A DNA stretch of 36,844 bases from Verrucomicrobiota bacterium (GTDB taxonomy: Bacteria > Verrucomicrobiota > Verrucomicrobiia > Chthoniobacterales > UBA10450), in NCBI GenBank assembly GCA_003217965.1, contig QHNB01000224.1, positions 1 through 36,844 on the forward strand. The letters run 5' to 3'. The notes beneath the pieces are model-generated. The model did not search any database and had not been told where the DNA came from. It was given only the letters and a program-made list of their open reading frames with translations. Shown here one piece after another: positions 17,284 to 25,801 of this stretch. How positions within the stretch are numbered: the first letter of the stretch is position 1; each line of letters opens with the position of its first letter. A program made the position numbers and the translations under genes.

Positions 17284-17405
17284 GCCTCTGCCACCAAATG
17301 TTGTGGTTGGGCACGGCTAAAGCCCGCGTCCTTGTGTAGAATCGGCTTGTCAGCCGCCGGTTGTCACCCATATTTACCAGACAAAAGCGCTCCGTCGCCC
17401 GTTGC

Positions 17406-20400
17406 ATGCATCTCCAATCTCTCGAGCTGTTCGGTTTCAAGTCGTTTCCCGACAAGACGATATTTAACTTTCACGAAGGCGTTACCGCCATCGTAGGGCC
17501 AAACGGTTGCGGAAAATCAAACGTCCTCGACGCCGTCCGCTGGGTCCTGGGTGAACAATCAGCCAAATCACTTCGCGGTGAGGAAATGGCCGACGTCATT
17601 TTCAATGGCACTGATTCGCGCAAAGCCCTCGGCTTTGCCGAAGTCTCCCTGACCTTTACCGATTGCGCGAGCGAGTTGGGCGTCGATTGGCATGACGTGC
17701 GAGTCACGCGTCGTCTCCATCGAGATGGAATTTCTGAATATTTCCTCAACAAGACCAGCTGCCGGTTAAAAGATATTCACAATTTATTCGCCGACACCGG
17801 GGTGGGACGCACCGCTTATTCCATCATGGAACAGGGCAAAGTCGACCTCATCCTCAGCTCCCGCCCGGAAGATCGGCGCAGCGTCTTTGAAGAGGCAGCC
17901 GGAATTACCAAGTACAAAACCCAAAAAAAAGAGGCGCTGCGCAAACTCGAGGCGACTGAGGCGAATCTGCTTCGCATTGGCGATATTATTAAAGAGGTCA
18001 AGCGCCAGATTGGATCGTTGCAACGACAGGCGGGCAAAGCACGGCGATATCAGGCGTTGCACGCGGATTTGCAGGTGCTGGACACACATTTCTCTTATCG
18101 CAAGCTGCAAACCCTCGAGCGCGAGCTGCGCGAATGCGCGAGTGAGATTGTGCGGGTGAGCGAAATAGAACGCGAGACTCGGCTCGAAATTGATGCCGGA
18201 GAAACACGGCTGGCCGGACTGCGACGGGACCTTGAAGAAGCAGACCAACGAATCACAGCGGCCCGTACCAGCCTCCAGCAACTCGGGAGCGAAATCGCGT
18301 CACATCGCAGCCGAATCGAATTCAACGAACAACGCGGCACGGAATTGCATCAACTAATCGCGCGCAACGAGCGCGAGGTTGAATCGGCTGAAGCAAAATT
18401 GCGCGAACACGAGGCCGAGATCGGCTCCGCCAATGCCATGGTCGAACAACTGGGGCAGATTCTTGCCCAGAAAAGGGATCAGCTGGACGATTCTGCGAGG
18501 ATAGTGGCAGCTCGGCGGGAAACGCGACTCACGATGGAGCAACGAATCCAAGAACTGCGCGTCAATCTTTCTAAGAACGAGCTGCGGCTAAGCGCGGTTG
18601 CAAATGACCTGCACGAGCTGGGCGAACGTCGGGACGCGACGAGGCGCGATGCGGCAGCACTGGTGTCGCGGATCGAGGCGGCTGCCTTAGAAAGGGGGCA
18701 GTTGCAGGCAAAGGTAGAAGACGCTCGCGCCGCAACCCGGGCAGACCAGGAGACGGCGGAGCAGCTTTTTACACGCGTTCGCGATCAGGAAGAGGAGTTG
18801 CGCCGGCACCAAGGTGCATTGGTCGAAGTTGAGAAGCAGCTCGCCGCGATCGATCGGACTATTGGGGAAAAACAGTCGCGCCACGAGGTTTTGCGTCAGC
18901 TAAACGAACAAGGCGAAGGTCTGACCGAGGGTTCCCAGGCGCTGTTAAAGAGCGACCAGTTTGAATTTGCCGGAGCGCTCGCCGCACAAATCGATGTTGC
19001 TCCTCAATTTGTTCCGGCGATTGAGGCGGCGCTCGGTCGCAATCTGCATGCAATTCTCCTGCCTGATCCCGCACGTGCTTCCGCTATTATCAATTATCTA
19101 AATCAGCGCCAGCTTGGTCAGGCTGCGCTCGTCCTTGGCGAGCTCGATGTGATCGGAAACGGATCAGCGAAAAGCCTACCGCAGGGCGCAATTGCCTGGG
19201 CCGTGGACAAGGTAAAAGCGCCGGCTGCTTTGCGCCCAATTGTCAATCGATTGCTTCAAGACGTTGCCATATTCGAAAATCTCGAAACGGCCCTGGCTCA
19301 TCTTCCGGAGGAGCTCAGCATCGCGGCGGCAACACTTCGCGGCGAATTTATTTCGCGGATGGGGGTACTGTTTGGTGGCAGTGGAAGGGGGCGACCTGAT
19401 TCATTGCTCGAGCGCCGAGCTCGAATCGATGCGCTTACGAACGAGCTTGCTGAATTGATGGACAAGCGATCGCAGATCGAACATCGCCGGCGGACCATCG
19501 AATCCGAAATCGAATCGACAGATAAGTCGCTGGAAGAAGCGAGGCAGCTGCATCAGCGCGCGGCTCTGGCGCAGACCGCGACGATCTCCAAAGTCACTGA
19601 ACTTGAGCGGAAACAGGATTCGGCCGAGCGCGAATTAGAGCTTTTGAAATCAGATCATGCCACGCTTGAGCGTCAAATCGCGGCGGCAAACGCGCGCATG
19701 CAGGAACTCGAGACGCAGCGTGAGCAACTGGAATTGCAGACTGCTGCAGAGGCCAGCGAGACCGCGCAATTGAGTGCCGAGCACGCGGCAGTGTCGGCGC
19801 AGGAAGAAGAGGCAAACACCCGATTAGCGGAGTTACGGATCGCCGTTGCAACCGAGGAGCAGAAACATCAGGGATTGCTGGCGCAGAGCGCGCCGATGCT
19901 CTCGCGGCAAAACGAATTGAGAGAAGTAATCGCGACGCGCCGTGCCGATATTGAAAGTTACCGGGCTCGTTTGATCGCCCAAGGCGCGGAAACCGAGTCA
20001 GCTCGGGTGGCGATTACGTCGCAAACGGAGGAGCAGAGTCGACGACAAGGGGATGTCGAGCAGCTCATCGCCGAACGAGCGAAACAACTGGAGACAATCA
20101 ACGCCCATGAAGCGCAGCTACGCGGAACACGTAATCGTTTGAGCGAATTACAGGAAAAGCGTGGCACCCATTCGATCCGGCAAACGCAGTTGCAGCTCCA
20201 AACTGAACATCTGACGGAACATGTGACGCAGCGCTATCAAATCGATTTGCGACAGTTTGTTCCGGATTCGTTCGCGCACGAAAAAGTATTGCGGGCGCAA
20301 CTGAAACGCGCCGACGTGGCTGCCCCATCGCCGACCGATGATGATCTTCAGAACCTGATTGCCGAGCTTGCGCGCCAACTCGACAACATGGGACCCGTCA

Positions 20401-21041
20401 ATCTCGACGCTGTCCAAGAGTATGACGAACTGGAAGAACGCCATCGCTTTCTCGAAACGCAGAACGCGGACCTGACAAATTCGCGGCGTGAATTGCTCGA
20501 TGTGATCGCCCGGATCAATGCGACCACCCAGAAGCTTTTCGCAGACACATTTGCAAAAGTGCGGACGAATTTTCGCGAGATGTTTGCCGAAATGTTTGGC
20601 GGCGGCCGTGCTGATTTGCAGTTGCTGGACGAAAATGACGCCCTGAATTGCGGAATCGAGATCATCGCGAAGCCCCCTGGAAAACAACTGCAAAGCATCT
20701 CGCTTTTGAGCGGCGGGGAACGCACAATGGCGGCGGTGGCCTTGCTCTTTGCGATTTACATGGTCCGGCCGAGTCCGTTCTGTGTCCTGGACGAGATGGA
20801 TGCACCGCTGGACGAGTCAAACATCAATCGTTTCATTCGCGTGCTAGAACGGTTCGTGGAGCAAAGCCAGTTCATCATCATTACGCACAACAAGCGCACG
20901 ATTGCTAAGGCCGACGTGCTCTACGGAGTGACGATGGAAGAACGCGGGGTCAGCAAGTTGGTCGGTATGAAGATGATTGCACCACGACCGACAGAGGCAA
21001 AGAATCCTGAGCCGCGCAGACGGCGAAGGATCTCCCACTGA
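17406..21041 (+). CDS. smc: Chromosome segregation protein SMC
   Basis: Structural-maintenance-of-chromosomes ATPase that compacts and segregates DNA, normally with ScpA/ScpB (not seen here). The N-terminal head begins LQSLELFGFKSFPDK with Walker A GPNGCGKSN at 31-39. Long coiled coils full of E, R, Q and A flank a hinge at about 500-680 (FAGALAAQIDVAPQFVPAIE to RMGVLFGGSGRG). The C-terminal head has signature LLSGGERTM near 1100 and Walker B FCVLDEMDAPLD near 1126. Its 1211 residues are normal. The track start at 17361 was replaced by ATG 17406, the conserved first residue. A short basic tail RRRRR ends the protein. Confidence 0.98.
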   Translation: MHLQSLELFGFKSFPDKTIFNFHEGVTAIVGPNGCGKSNVLDAVRWVLGEQSAKSLRGEEMADVIFNGTDSRKALGFAEVSLTFTDCASELGVDWHDVRVTRRLHRDGISEYFLNKTSCRLKDIHNLFADTGVGRTAYSIMEQGKVDLILSSRPEDRRSVFEEAAGITKYKTQKKEALRKLEATEANLLRIGDIIKEVKRQIGSLQRQAGKARRYQALHADLQVLDTHFSYRKLQTLERELRECASEIVRVSEIERETRLEIDAGETRLAGLRRDLEEADQRITAARTSLQQLGSEIASHRSRIEFNEQRGTELHQLIARNEREVESAEAKLREHEAEIGSANAMVEQLGQILAQKRDQLDDSARIVAARRETRLTMEQRIQELRVNLSKNELRLSAVANDLHELGERRDATRRDAAALVSRIEAAALERGQLQAKVEDARAATRADQETAEQLFTRVRDQEEELRRHQGALVEVEKQLAAIDRTIGEKQSRHEVLRQLNEQGEGLTEGSQALLKSDQFEFAGALAAQIDVAPQFVPAIEAALGRNLHAILLPDPARASAIINYLNQRQLGQAALVLGELDVIGNGSAKSLPQGAIAWAVDKVKAPAALRPIVNRLLQDVAIFENLETALAHLPEELSIAAATLRGEFISRMGVLFGGSGRGRPDSLLERRARIDALTNELAELMDKRSQIEHRRRTIESEIESTDKSLEEARQLHQRAALAQTATISKVTELERKQDSAERELELLKSDHATLERQIAAANARMQELETQREQLELQTAAEASETAQLSAEHAAVSAQEEEANTRLAELRIAVATEEQKHQGLLAQSAPMLSRQNELREVIATRRADIESYRARLIAQGAETESARVAITSQTEEQSRRQGDVEQLIAERAKQLETINAHEAQLRGTRNRLSELQEKRGTHSIRQTQLQLQTEHLTEHVTQRYQIDLRQFVPDSFAHEKVLRAQLKRADVAAPSPTDDDLQNLIAELARQLDNMGPVNLDAVQEYDELEERHRFLETQNADLTNSRRELLDVIARINATTQKLFADTFAKVRTNFREMFAEMFGGGRADLQLLDENDALNCGIEIIAKPPGKQLQSISLLSGGERTMAAVALLFAIYMVRPSPFCVLDEMDAPLDESNINRFIRVLERFVEQSQFIIITHNKRTIAKADVLYGVTMEERGVSKLVGMKMIAPRPTEAKNPEPRRRRRISH

Positions 21042-21070
21042 CCGCAGGCAAATCTTGTGTCACGCTCCAG

Positions 21071-21130
21071 CTGGGAACAGAGACGTCCACGTCTGTGCGC
21101 CCCACAGGCTTAAAGCCTGTGTTCCACCAG
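21071..21130. repeat. Three-armed palindromic element downstream of smc
   Basis: Outer arms CTGGGAACA / TGTTCCACCAG enclose two small perfect palindromes: AGACGTCCACGTCT (21081-21094) and CACAGGCTTAAAGCCTGTG (21103-21121, 9-bp arms). The layout can fold like a cloverleaf. It is non-coding and looks like a REP/MITE-type intergenic repeat, though only one copy is seen here. It could also serve as the smc terminator. Confidence 0.6.
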
Positions 21131-21308
21131 GCGCTCGCCGAGAAGAGGCTCATTTCACGAGCTTAAACGATTCTGACGCACACTGACCGCCTGAACATCT
21201 GTTCCCTCACCTTTGAGATGCAAGGGACCCCACCGAAAACCTAAGATAAAGGAATGGGTGATTGAAAATTTTTTGGGCAGCACCGCCGATGTTGGCTACA
21301 ATCGTCCG

Positions 21309-22337
21309 ATGTTGCAGACGGCGCGTCCGAAGGAAAAACCGGGAATAGCCGGACCGCCGCACGAACGCTATTTCGACGCGTTTGGATGGATGCTCCTGGC
21401 GCGTACCTTCGAGGAAAAACTTGCGAGCTTATACCGCGGCGGACGAATCACGGGGGGTGTTTACGTTGGTAAAGGGCAGGAGGCGGTCAGCGTGGCCTGC
21501 GGAATTTTCTTGCGGAAGGGCGATGTCTTTGCGCCGCTAATCCGGGATCAAGCGGGACGCTCGGCCTTCGGAGAACCGTTGGTTGATGTCGCGCGAACCT
21601 ACCTTGGATCACGCCAAGGACCAATGCGAGGTCGCGACGGGAACATTCACCGTGGCCGGCCTCGAGAAGGCCAGCTCGCCATGATCAGTCATCTCGGCGC
21701 GATGATTTCGGTCGTAGTGGGGTCACTCATGGCCAAACGTTGGCGAGGCGAGAAAGGATTTATCGGTCTGACCACGATTGGAGAAGGTGGAATGCAGACC
21801 GGTTCGACGCACGAAGGCTTGAATATCGCCGCCGTCGAACAAGTGCCGCTCGTAGTCGTCGCTACGAACAATCATTTCGCCTACTCCACGCCAAACGAAC
21901 GAGAATTTGCCTGCCAGGCTTTGGTTGATCGCGCATTGGGATATGGCTTCGAAGGTTATGAAGTCGACGGGACTGATCTTGCCGCTTGTCTTGACGTAAT
22001 TGGGAGCGCAGTGAAACGGGCGCGAGCCGGTCGCCCCCCGCAGCTGGTCGTTGCTTCCATTCTGCGGTTGGCTGGCCACGGTGAACATGACGATTTCAGC
22101 TACGTCACCGAAGACATCCGAAAACAACCTTTTGCGCGCGATTGCCTCCAGCTAGCTGAGCGCTTCATCACCGAAAATAAGCTAGTTGATGCCGAAACGT
22201 TGCGGGCGTGGCGTGATCAAGCCGCGCAGGAAGTCGAACAAGCATTCAGTACTGCGCAAAAAGAGCCGGTTCCCGAGGGAACCGAAGAAGACTGGTGCGC
22301 GATTTCAACACGGGTGCTTTGTGATCAGGCCGAATGA
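21309..22337 (+). CDS. pdhA: Pyruvate/2-oxoacid dehydrogenase E1 component, alpha subunit
   Basis: Thiamine-diphosphate-dependent decarboxylase subunit of a 2-oxoacid dehydrogenase complex. Evidence includes RTFEEKLASLYRGGRITGGVY at the N-terminus, GKGQEAVSVACG, and the ThDP motif from IGEGGMQTG (residues 157-165) to ATNNHFAYSTP (185-195). The usual GDG of the ThDP motif is GEG, an acceptable variant that retains an acidic residue. MLQTARPKEKPG at 21309 was preferred to the track start at 21213. A TACAAT (21297-21302) lies right before the start and may be a -10 element, but the -35 is weak. The stop overlaps E1beta (ATGA). Substrate may be pyruvate or branched-chain 2-oxoacids. Confidence 0.93.
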   Translation: MLQTARPKEKPGIAGPPHERYFDAFGWMLLARTFEEKLASLYRGGRITGGVYVGKGQEAVSVACGIFLRKGDVFAPLIRDQAGRSAFGEPLVDVARTYLGSRQGPMRGRDGNIHRGRPREGQLAMISHLGAMISVVVGSLMAKRWRGEKGFIGLTTIGEGGMQTGSTHEGLNIAAVEQVPLVVVATNNHFAYSTPNEREFACQALVDRALGYGFEGYEVDGTDLAACLDVIGSAVKRARAGRPPQLVVASILRLAGHGEHDDFSYVTEDIRKQPFARDCLQLAERFITENKLVDAETLRAWRDQAAQEVEQAFSTAQKEPVPEGTEEDWCAISTRVLCDQAE

Positions 22338-23302
22338 GTATCACTTATCTCGAGGCGATTCGTGAAGCGCAGGCCAAATTGCTGCGCGATGATAAGCGTG
22401 TCTTCATTTACGGCCAAGACGTCGGCGGAACTTTTGGCGGCGCTTTCAAAGCGACAAAAGGCCTCGCCAAGGAATTTCCCGGCCGAGTTTTGAATACTCC
22501 CATCAGCGAAGATGCAATGGTCGGAACGGCGATTGGGGCGGCAATGGAAGGAATGCGGCCGATTGTTGAGATGCAATTCGCTGATTTTTCCAGCATCGCG
22601 TTGAATCAAGTTTTAAACAATGCGGGGACGATCTTCTGGCGGACAGGCATTTCATGTCCGATCACGATCCGTTTGCCCTCTGGAGGAACCAAGGGCAGCG
22701 GACCGTTTCACAGTCAATCGATGGAGGCGCTCTACTCGCATTATCCCGGCTTGATCGTGATGACGCCAGCGACGGTGGAGGACGCTTATACAATGTTGAT
22801 CGAAGCGGTCGCAATCGATGATCCCGTGGTCTACTGCGAGCACAAGTATCTTTATTATCATCTCAAGGCCGATCGTCTGCCGAGTGAAGGCTTACCGGTT
22901 GGGCAGGCACGGATTGCGCGTGTCGGGCGCGATCTGACGATCGTGAGTTATAGCGCGATGTTGCATGAATCACTTACGGCTGCTGAAAAGCTCGCAAGAG
23001 AAGGTCTCGAAATTGAGGTCGTTGATTTGCGATCAGTCAAACCGCTCGATACGGCAACGGTTCTGGCGTCAGTCGCGAGGACTGGGCGACTGCTGGCGGT
23101 TGGCGAATCGTTCCCCTGGGGTGGCGTGACGGCTGAAGTCATCGCGCGTGTGGCTGCGGAAGGTTTTCATTTACTCGATGCTGCGCCCGCCCGGGTGAAC
23201 GCAAAGGACACGCCAATTCCCTATCACCCGAATCTTTGGTCGGCGCACCGCCCGAGCAGCGATGCCATTGTCGCCAAAGCCCGTCAACTACTTCGAGAAT
23301 AA
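22334..23302 (+). CDS. pdhB: Pyruvate/2-oxoacid dehydrogenase E1 component, beta subunit
   Basis: Pairs with E1alpha to form the heterotetrameric E1. Recognisable blocks are YLEAIREAQAKLLRDDKRVFIYGQDVGG, NTPISEDAMVGTAIGAAMEGMRPIVEMQFADF, the PSGGTKGSGPFHSQSMEAL region containing the conserved His of the active site, PATVEDAYTMLIEAV, and C-terminal VVDLRSVKPLDTATVLASV. Its 322 residues are the standard length for this family. It overlaps E1alpha by four bases and is followed two bases after its stop by the E2 gene, so the complex is made from one transcript. Confidence 0.95.
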   Translation: MSITYLEAIREAQAKLLRDDKRVFIYGQDVGGTFGGAFKATKGLAKEFPGRVLNTPISEDAMVGTAIGAAMEGMRPIVEMQFADFSSIALNQVLNNAGTIFWRTGISCPITIRLPSGGTKGSGPFHSQSMEALYSHYPGLIVMTPATVEDAYTMLIEAVAIDDPVVYCEHKYLYYHLKADRLPSEGLPVGQARIARVGRDLTIVSYSAMLHESLTAAEKLAREGLEIEVVDLRSVKPLDTATVLASVARTGRLLAVGESFPWGGVTAEVIARVAAEGFHLLDAAPARVNAKDTPIPYHPNLWSAHRPSSDAIVAKARQLLRE

Positions 23303-23304
23303 CT

Positions 23305-24525
23305 ATGCCGCAGGTCCCCATCATTATGCCACAACTGGGCGAATCGATCGCGGAAGCGACAATCGTGTCCATCAAAGTGCAACCGGGCGACGAAGTCGCA
23401 GCTGACCAGGAGGTTATCGAGGTCGAGACAAATAAGGCGGTGATGGGCGTAACCACTCCGTGTGCCGGCGCAGTCGCTCGGATCGATGCGCAAGTGAAAG
23501 AGACGTATCCAATCGGCGCTGTCCTCGGTTATATCGAGGCAAGCGAAAAAGATGCGGCCCGATTTACCAACCAAACTGTGGCCGACGTGCGCAAGGAAGT
23601 TCCCAAAGAAATTCCGGGACGTGCGGACGAAGAAAAGGTCGCCGCAAGAAAGACGGCGGATAACGGAGCTAAAGCGAAAGTTTCCACTGACGGACTGCCT
23701 GTTCCAGCTGCGGCGAAAGGCGCAGGATTCCTATCGCCGCGTGTTCGCGCACGCATGGCCGAGCTGCAATTGACCGTGGCCGATCTCGCCGGGATCGCCG
23801 GGACCGGCAGCGGAAATCGCGTCACCATCAAGGACCTCGAAAACTACCTGCGCCAAATTGAATCGCAGATGATGAGCGACGCCTCCGCAATTCGCAGCGG
23901 CGTTGCTGATGCGATGCGGCGTAGTTGGTCGCGACCGCTGGCCACCGTTGGTTCGTCGGTCAATCTGGATCCACTCTTGAACGATCGAAAACGGCGCGAG
24001 GGCAAGCCGGGCCCGGCGCTCTATGCCGTGCGAGCTCTTGCCCTAGCACTGGCGGAAAATCCAGGCGCGGCGGCGAAGCTGATCGGTTCCCGTCTGCTCC
24101 AAGGCAATTCAATTGACATCGGCCTCGCCATTGAAGCGGATGGCGGGATTATCGTTCCGATCATCCGCGGTGCCGACAAGACCTCGCTGGCGGAGTTAGT
24201 CGGCCGCTACAAGGAGCTTGTTAATCTCGGCCGAGAACGACGCATTTCGCCCGACATGCAGACTGGCGGAATGGCGGCGGTATCAAATTTTGGCGTATTT
24301 GGAGTCGAGTGGGGAACGCCAATTCCGTTACCTGATCAGACAATGATCCTAGGCCTCGGCGTTGGCAAAAAGATGCCACGGTGGGATGAAGCGAAGGCGG
24401 AATTTGTCCCTGTCACCGAAGCGCAAATCACGTTGAGCTTTGATCATCGCAGTCTTGATGGGGGCGGAGCCGGTCGGCTGTTAAAGCGTGTGATCGAACT
24501 GCTGGAAGATCCGGCGAGTTTGTAG
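23305..24525 (+). CDS. pdhC: Dihydrolipoamide acyltransferase (E2) of a 2-oxoacid dehydrogenase complex
   Basis: Core acyltransferase. A single N-terminal lipoyl domain (IIMPQLGESIAEATIVSIKV) carries Lys44 in EVETNKAVMGV as the lipoylation site. A peripheral subunit-binding domain (about 138-175, FLSPRVRARMAELQLTVADL) binds E1/E3. The catalytic domain ends with FDHRSLDGG (His382, Asp386). The ATG at 23305 was chosen over the track start at 23236, which lies inside E1beta. At 407 residues it is a one-lipoyl-domain E2. No E3 (dihydrolipoamide dehydrogenase) gene follows, so E3 must be encoded elsewhere. Nested hairpins directly follow the stop. Confidence 0.94.
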   Translation: MPQVPIIMPQLGESIAEATIVSIKVQPGDEVAADQEVIEVETNKAVMGVTTPCAGAVARIDAQVKETYPIGAVLGYIEASEKDAARFTNQTVADVRKEVPKEIPGRADEEKVAARKTADNGAKAKVSTDGLPVPAAAKGAGFLSPRVRARMAELQLTVADLAGIAGTGSGNRVTIKDLENYLRQIESQMMSDASAIRSGVADAMRRSWSRPLATVGSSVNLDPLLNDRKRREGKPGPALYAVRALALALAENPGAAAKLIGSRLLQGNSIDIGLAIEADGGIIVPIIRGADKTSLAELVGRYKELVNLGRERRISPDMQTGGMAAVSNFGVFGVEWGTPIPLPDQTMILGLGVGKKMPRWDEAKAEFVPVTEAQITLSFDHRSLDGGGAGRLLKRVIELLEDPASL

Positions 24526-24578
24526 CGGCGGTCTCCGACCGTCGAACGTAAGATTCGGCGCTCAGAGAGCGCCCTTAC
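24526..24578 (+). terminator. Tandem hairpins after the E1-E2 operon
   Basis: CGGCGGTC/GACCGTCG (24526-24544, one mismatch) is followed by GGCGCTC-AGA-GAGCGCC (24557-24573, perfect) nested in an outer GTAAG/CTTAC stem (24548-24578). They start at the base after the E2 stop. They are likely transcript-end structures, or a palindromic repeat, as the motif style recurs in the genome region. No clean T-run is present. Confidence 0.55.
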
Positions 24579-24583
24579 AGTGC

Positions 24584-25180
24584 TTGCGCTTCAGTCAGCG
24601 CACCTTAGTTTTATTGGTGGAATTATCAGCAACATCGATCGATCCCCAGATCACCATGGGCGAATTGCTTCGGCACTTCCCGGGTGCGCAGCGGGCCTTG
24701 TTTCGCAGGTACCATATTGGTGGATGCAGCAGTTGCGGATTTAATGTGGATGAAACGCTCGCCGGTGTCTGCAGTCGCAACGATCACCTGCCCGTTGATG
24801 AAGTGATTCAGCACATTGTTGAGAGCTACTCGGCCGAGCGGACGATGCAAATCGAGCCGCATGATCTTTTAGAAAAGTTAAAGAACGGGGAGCGAATCAA
24901 CCTCCTCGATGTCCGGACGCGCGAAGAATTCGACGCGGTCAAGATCGATGGAGCGAAGCTCTTCACTCAGGAACTAATGGAGGAGATCCTGGGCAACTGG
25001 TCACGCCAGGATCCATTGGTCATTTACGATCACACAGGAACGAAGAGTTTAGATGCGGCCGCCTATTTTCAGGGCCACGGCTTTGAAAACGTGAAGGTGC
25101 TTCGGGGCGGCATCGATGCCTGGAGTATGGAGGTCGATCGGAGCTTGCCCCGCTATCACCTCGAACATGCGACTACATGA
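24584..25180 (+). CDS. Rhodanese-like protein with N-terminal GGCSSCGF module, catalytic Cys absent
   Basis: Two modules are visible. Residues about 20-80 (ITMGELLRHFPGAQRALFRRYHIGGCSSCGF) resemble DUF1858-type helical modules with a CxxC pair at 48-51. Residues about 90-185 form a rhodanese fold: INLLDVRTREEFDAVKIDGA, and VLRGGIDAWSME at the end. The active-site loop reads IYDHTGTKS, so Asp149 stands where the sulfur-carrying Cys should be, and sulfurtransferase activity is unlikely. Its neighbours SufU-like and SufT suggest an Fe-S-related regulatory or scaffold role. The track start is a TTG; a later TTG (24614), GTG (24617) or ATG (24656) are possible. The last would cut the conserved ITMGELL region. 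Confidence 0.8.
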   Translation: MRFSQRTLVLLVELSATSIDPQITMGELLRHFPGAQRALFRRYHIGGCSSCGFNVDETLAGVCSRNDHLPVDEVIQHIVESYSAERTMQIEPHDLLEKLKNGERINLLDVRTREEFDAVKIDGAKLFTQELMEEILGNWSRQDPLVIYDHTGTKSLDAAAYFQGHGFENVKVLRGGIDAWSMEVDRSLPRYHLEHATT

Positions 25181-25195
25181 GCGCAGTAGCCTTCT

Positions 25196-25296
25196 TGTCA
25201 TTCCGAGCGAATACGCCAGTCCGGCACAGACCGAGGAATCTCTCACCTTTGTCTGACCGACTAGAAAGAGATGTCTCGACTGCGCTCGACATGACA
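25196..25296. repeat. REP-like imperfect palindrome, copy 2
   Basis: The left arm TGTCATTCCGAGCG ... CCGAGGAATCTCT and right arm AGAGATGTCTCGACTGCG then CTCGACATGACA are approximate reverse complements. It matches the copy at 8723-8806 but with a longer left-arm interior and a different centre. It fills the gap between the rhodanese-like and SufU-like genes and may separate their transcripts. Confidence 0.8.
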
Positions 25297-25324
25297 AAGA
25301 CGGCATTGGTTTAAGAAGAATTCA

Positions 25325-25798
25325 ATGAACGACGACCTCGAATCAAAAATCGAAGAAGCAATCAAGAATCCGCGTAATCTCGGCGAAATGAAAGACGCGG
25401 ACGCGGTCGGAACAGTGGGGAGCGTGGATTGCGGCGACATGCTGCGAATGTGGATCAAGTTTAAGGAAGAAAACGGCCGTCAGGTAATCGATCGCGCGAC
25501 GTTCCAATCGTTCGGGTGCCAGACGGCGATTGCGGTGGCAAGCGTCGCAACCCAATTGCTCAAAGGCAAAACGGCGGACGAAGCAAAGAAAATGAGCGGC
25601 GAAGAATTATCGGCCTCGCTTGGACCGTTGCCGCCGGTTAAAATTCACTGTGCTCAACTTGTCGAGGGAGCTTTAAGAAATGCGCTCGAAGGCGAAGGAG
25701 CGTCGGTGCCCAATAGGAAGGAGAACGCTCCTACTTTGCTAGAGCAAATTGCGGGAAGCAGAAAGAAAATGAAGATCGTCTTAGATCGAGAGCCCTGA
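25325..25798 (+). CDS. SufU/IscU-type Fe-S cluster scaffold protein
   Basis: Scaffold on which Fe-S clusters are assembled. The family pattern is clear: KNPRNLGEM near the start, VGSVDCGDMLRMWIKF (Cys36, Asp38), TFQSFGCQTAIAVASVA (Cys65), LGPLPPVKIHCAQLVEGAL (Cys109). These three Cys and the Asp are the cluster/zinc ligands. The NifU_N fold ends near residue 125. The remaining 30 residues form a tail whose codons include a GGAG-AACG-CTCC palindrome, perhaps a captured repeat. No cysteine desulfurase or SufBCD is in the window. SufT begins three bases after the stop. Confidence 0.93.
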   Translation: MNDDLESKIEEAIKNPRNLGEMKDADAVGTVGSVDCGDMLRMWIKFKEENGRQVIDRATFQSFGCQTAIAVASVATQLLKGKTADEAKKMSGEELSASLGPLPPVKIHCAQLVEGALRNALEGEGASVPNRKENAPTLLEQIAGSRKKMKIVLDREP

Positions 25799-25801
25799 GT
25801 T

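Noticed and set aside
21213-21308. Longer N-terminus for E1alpha
   Set aside because: The extra 32 residues have no family counterpart, and the sequence includes a possible -10 element.
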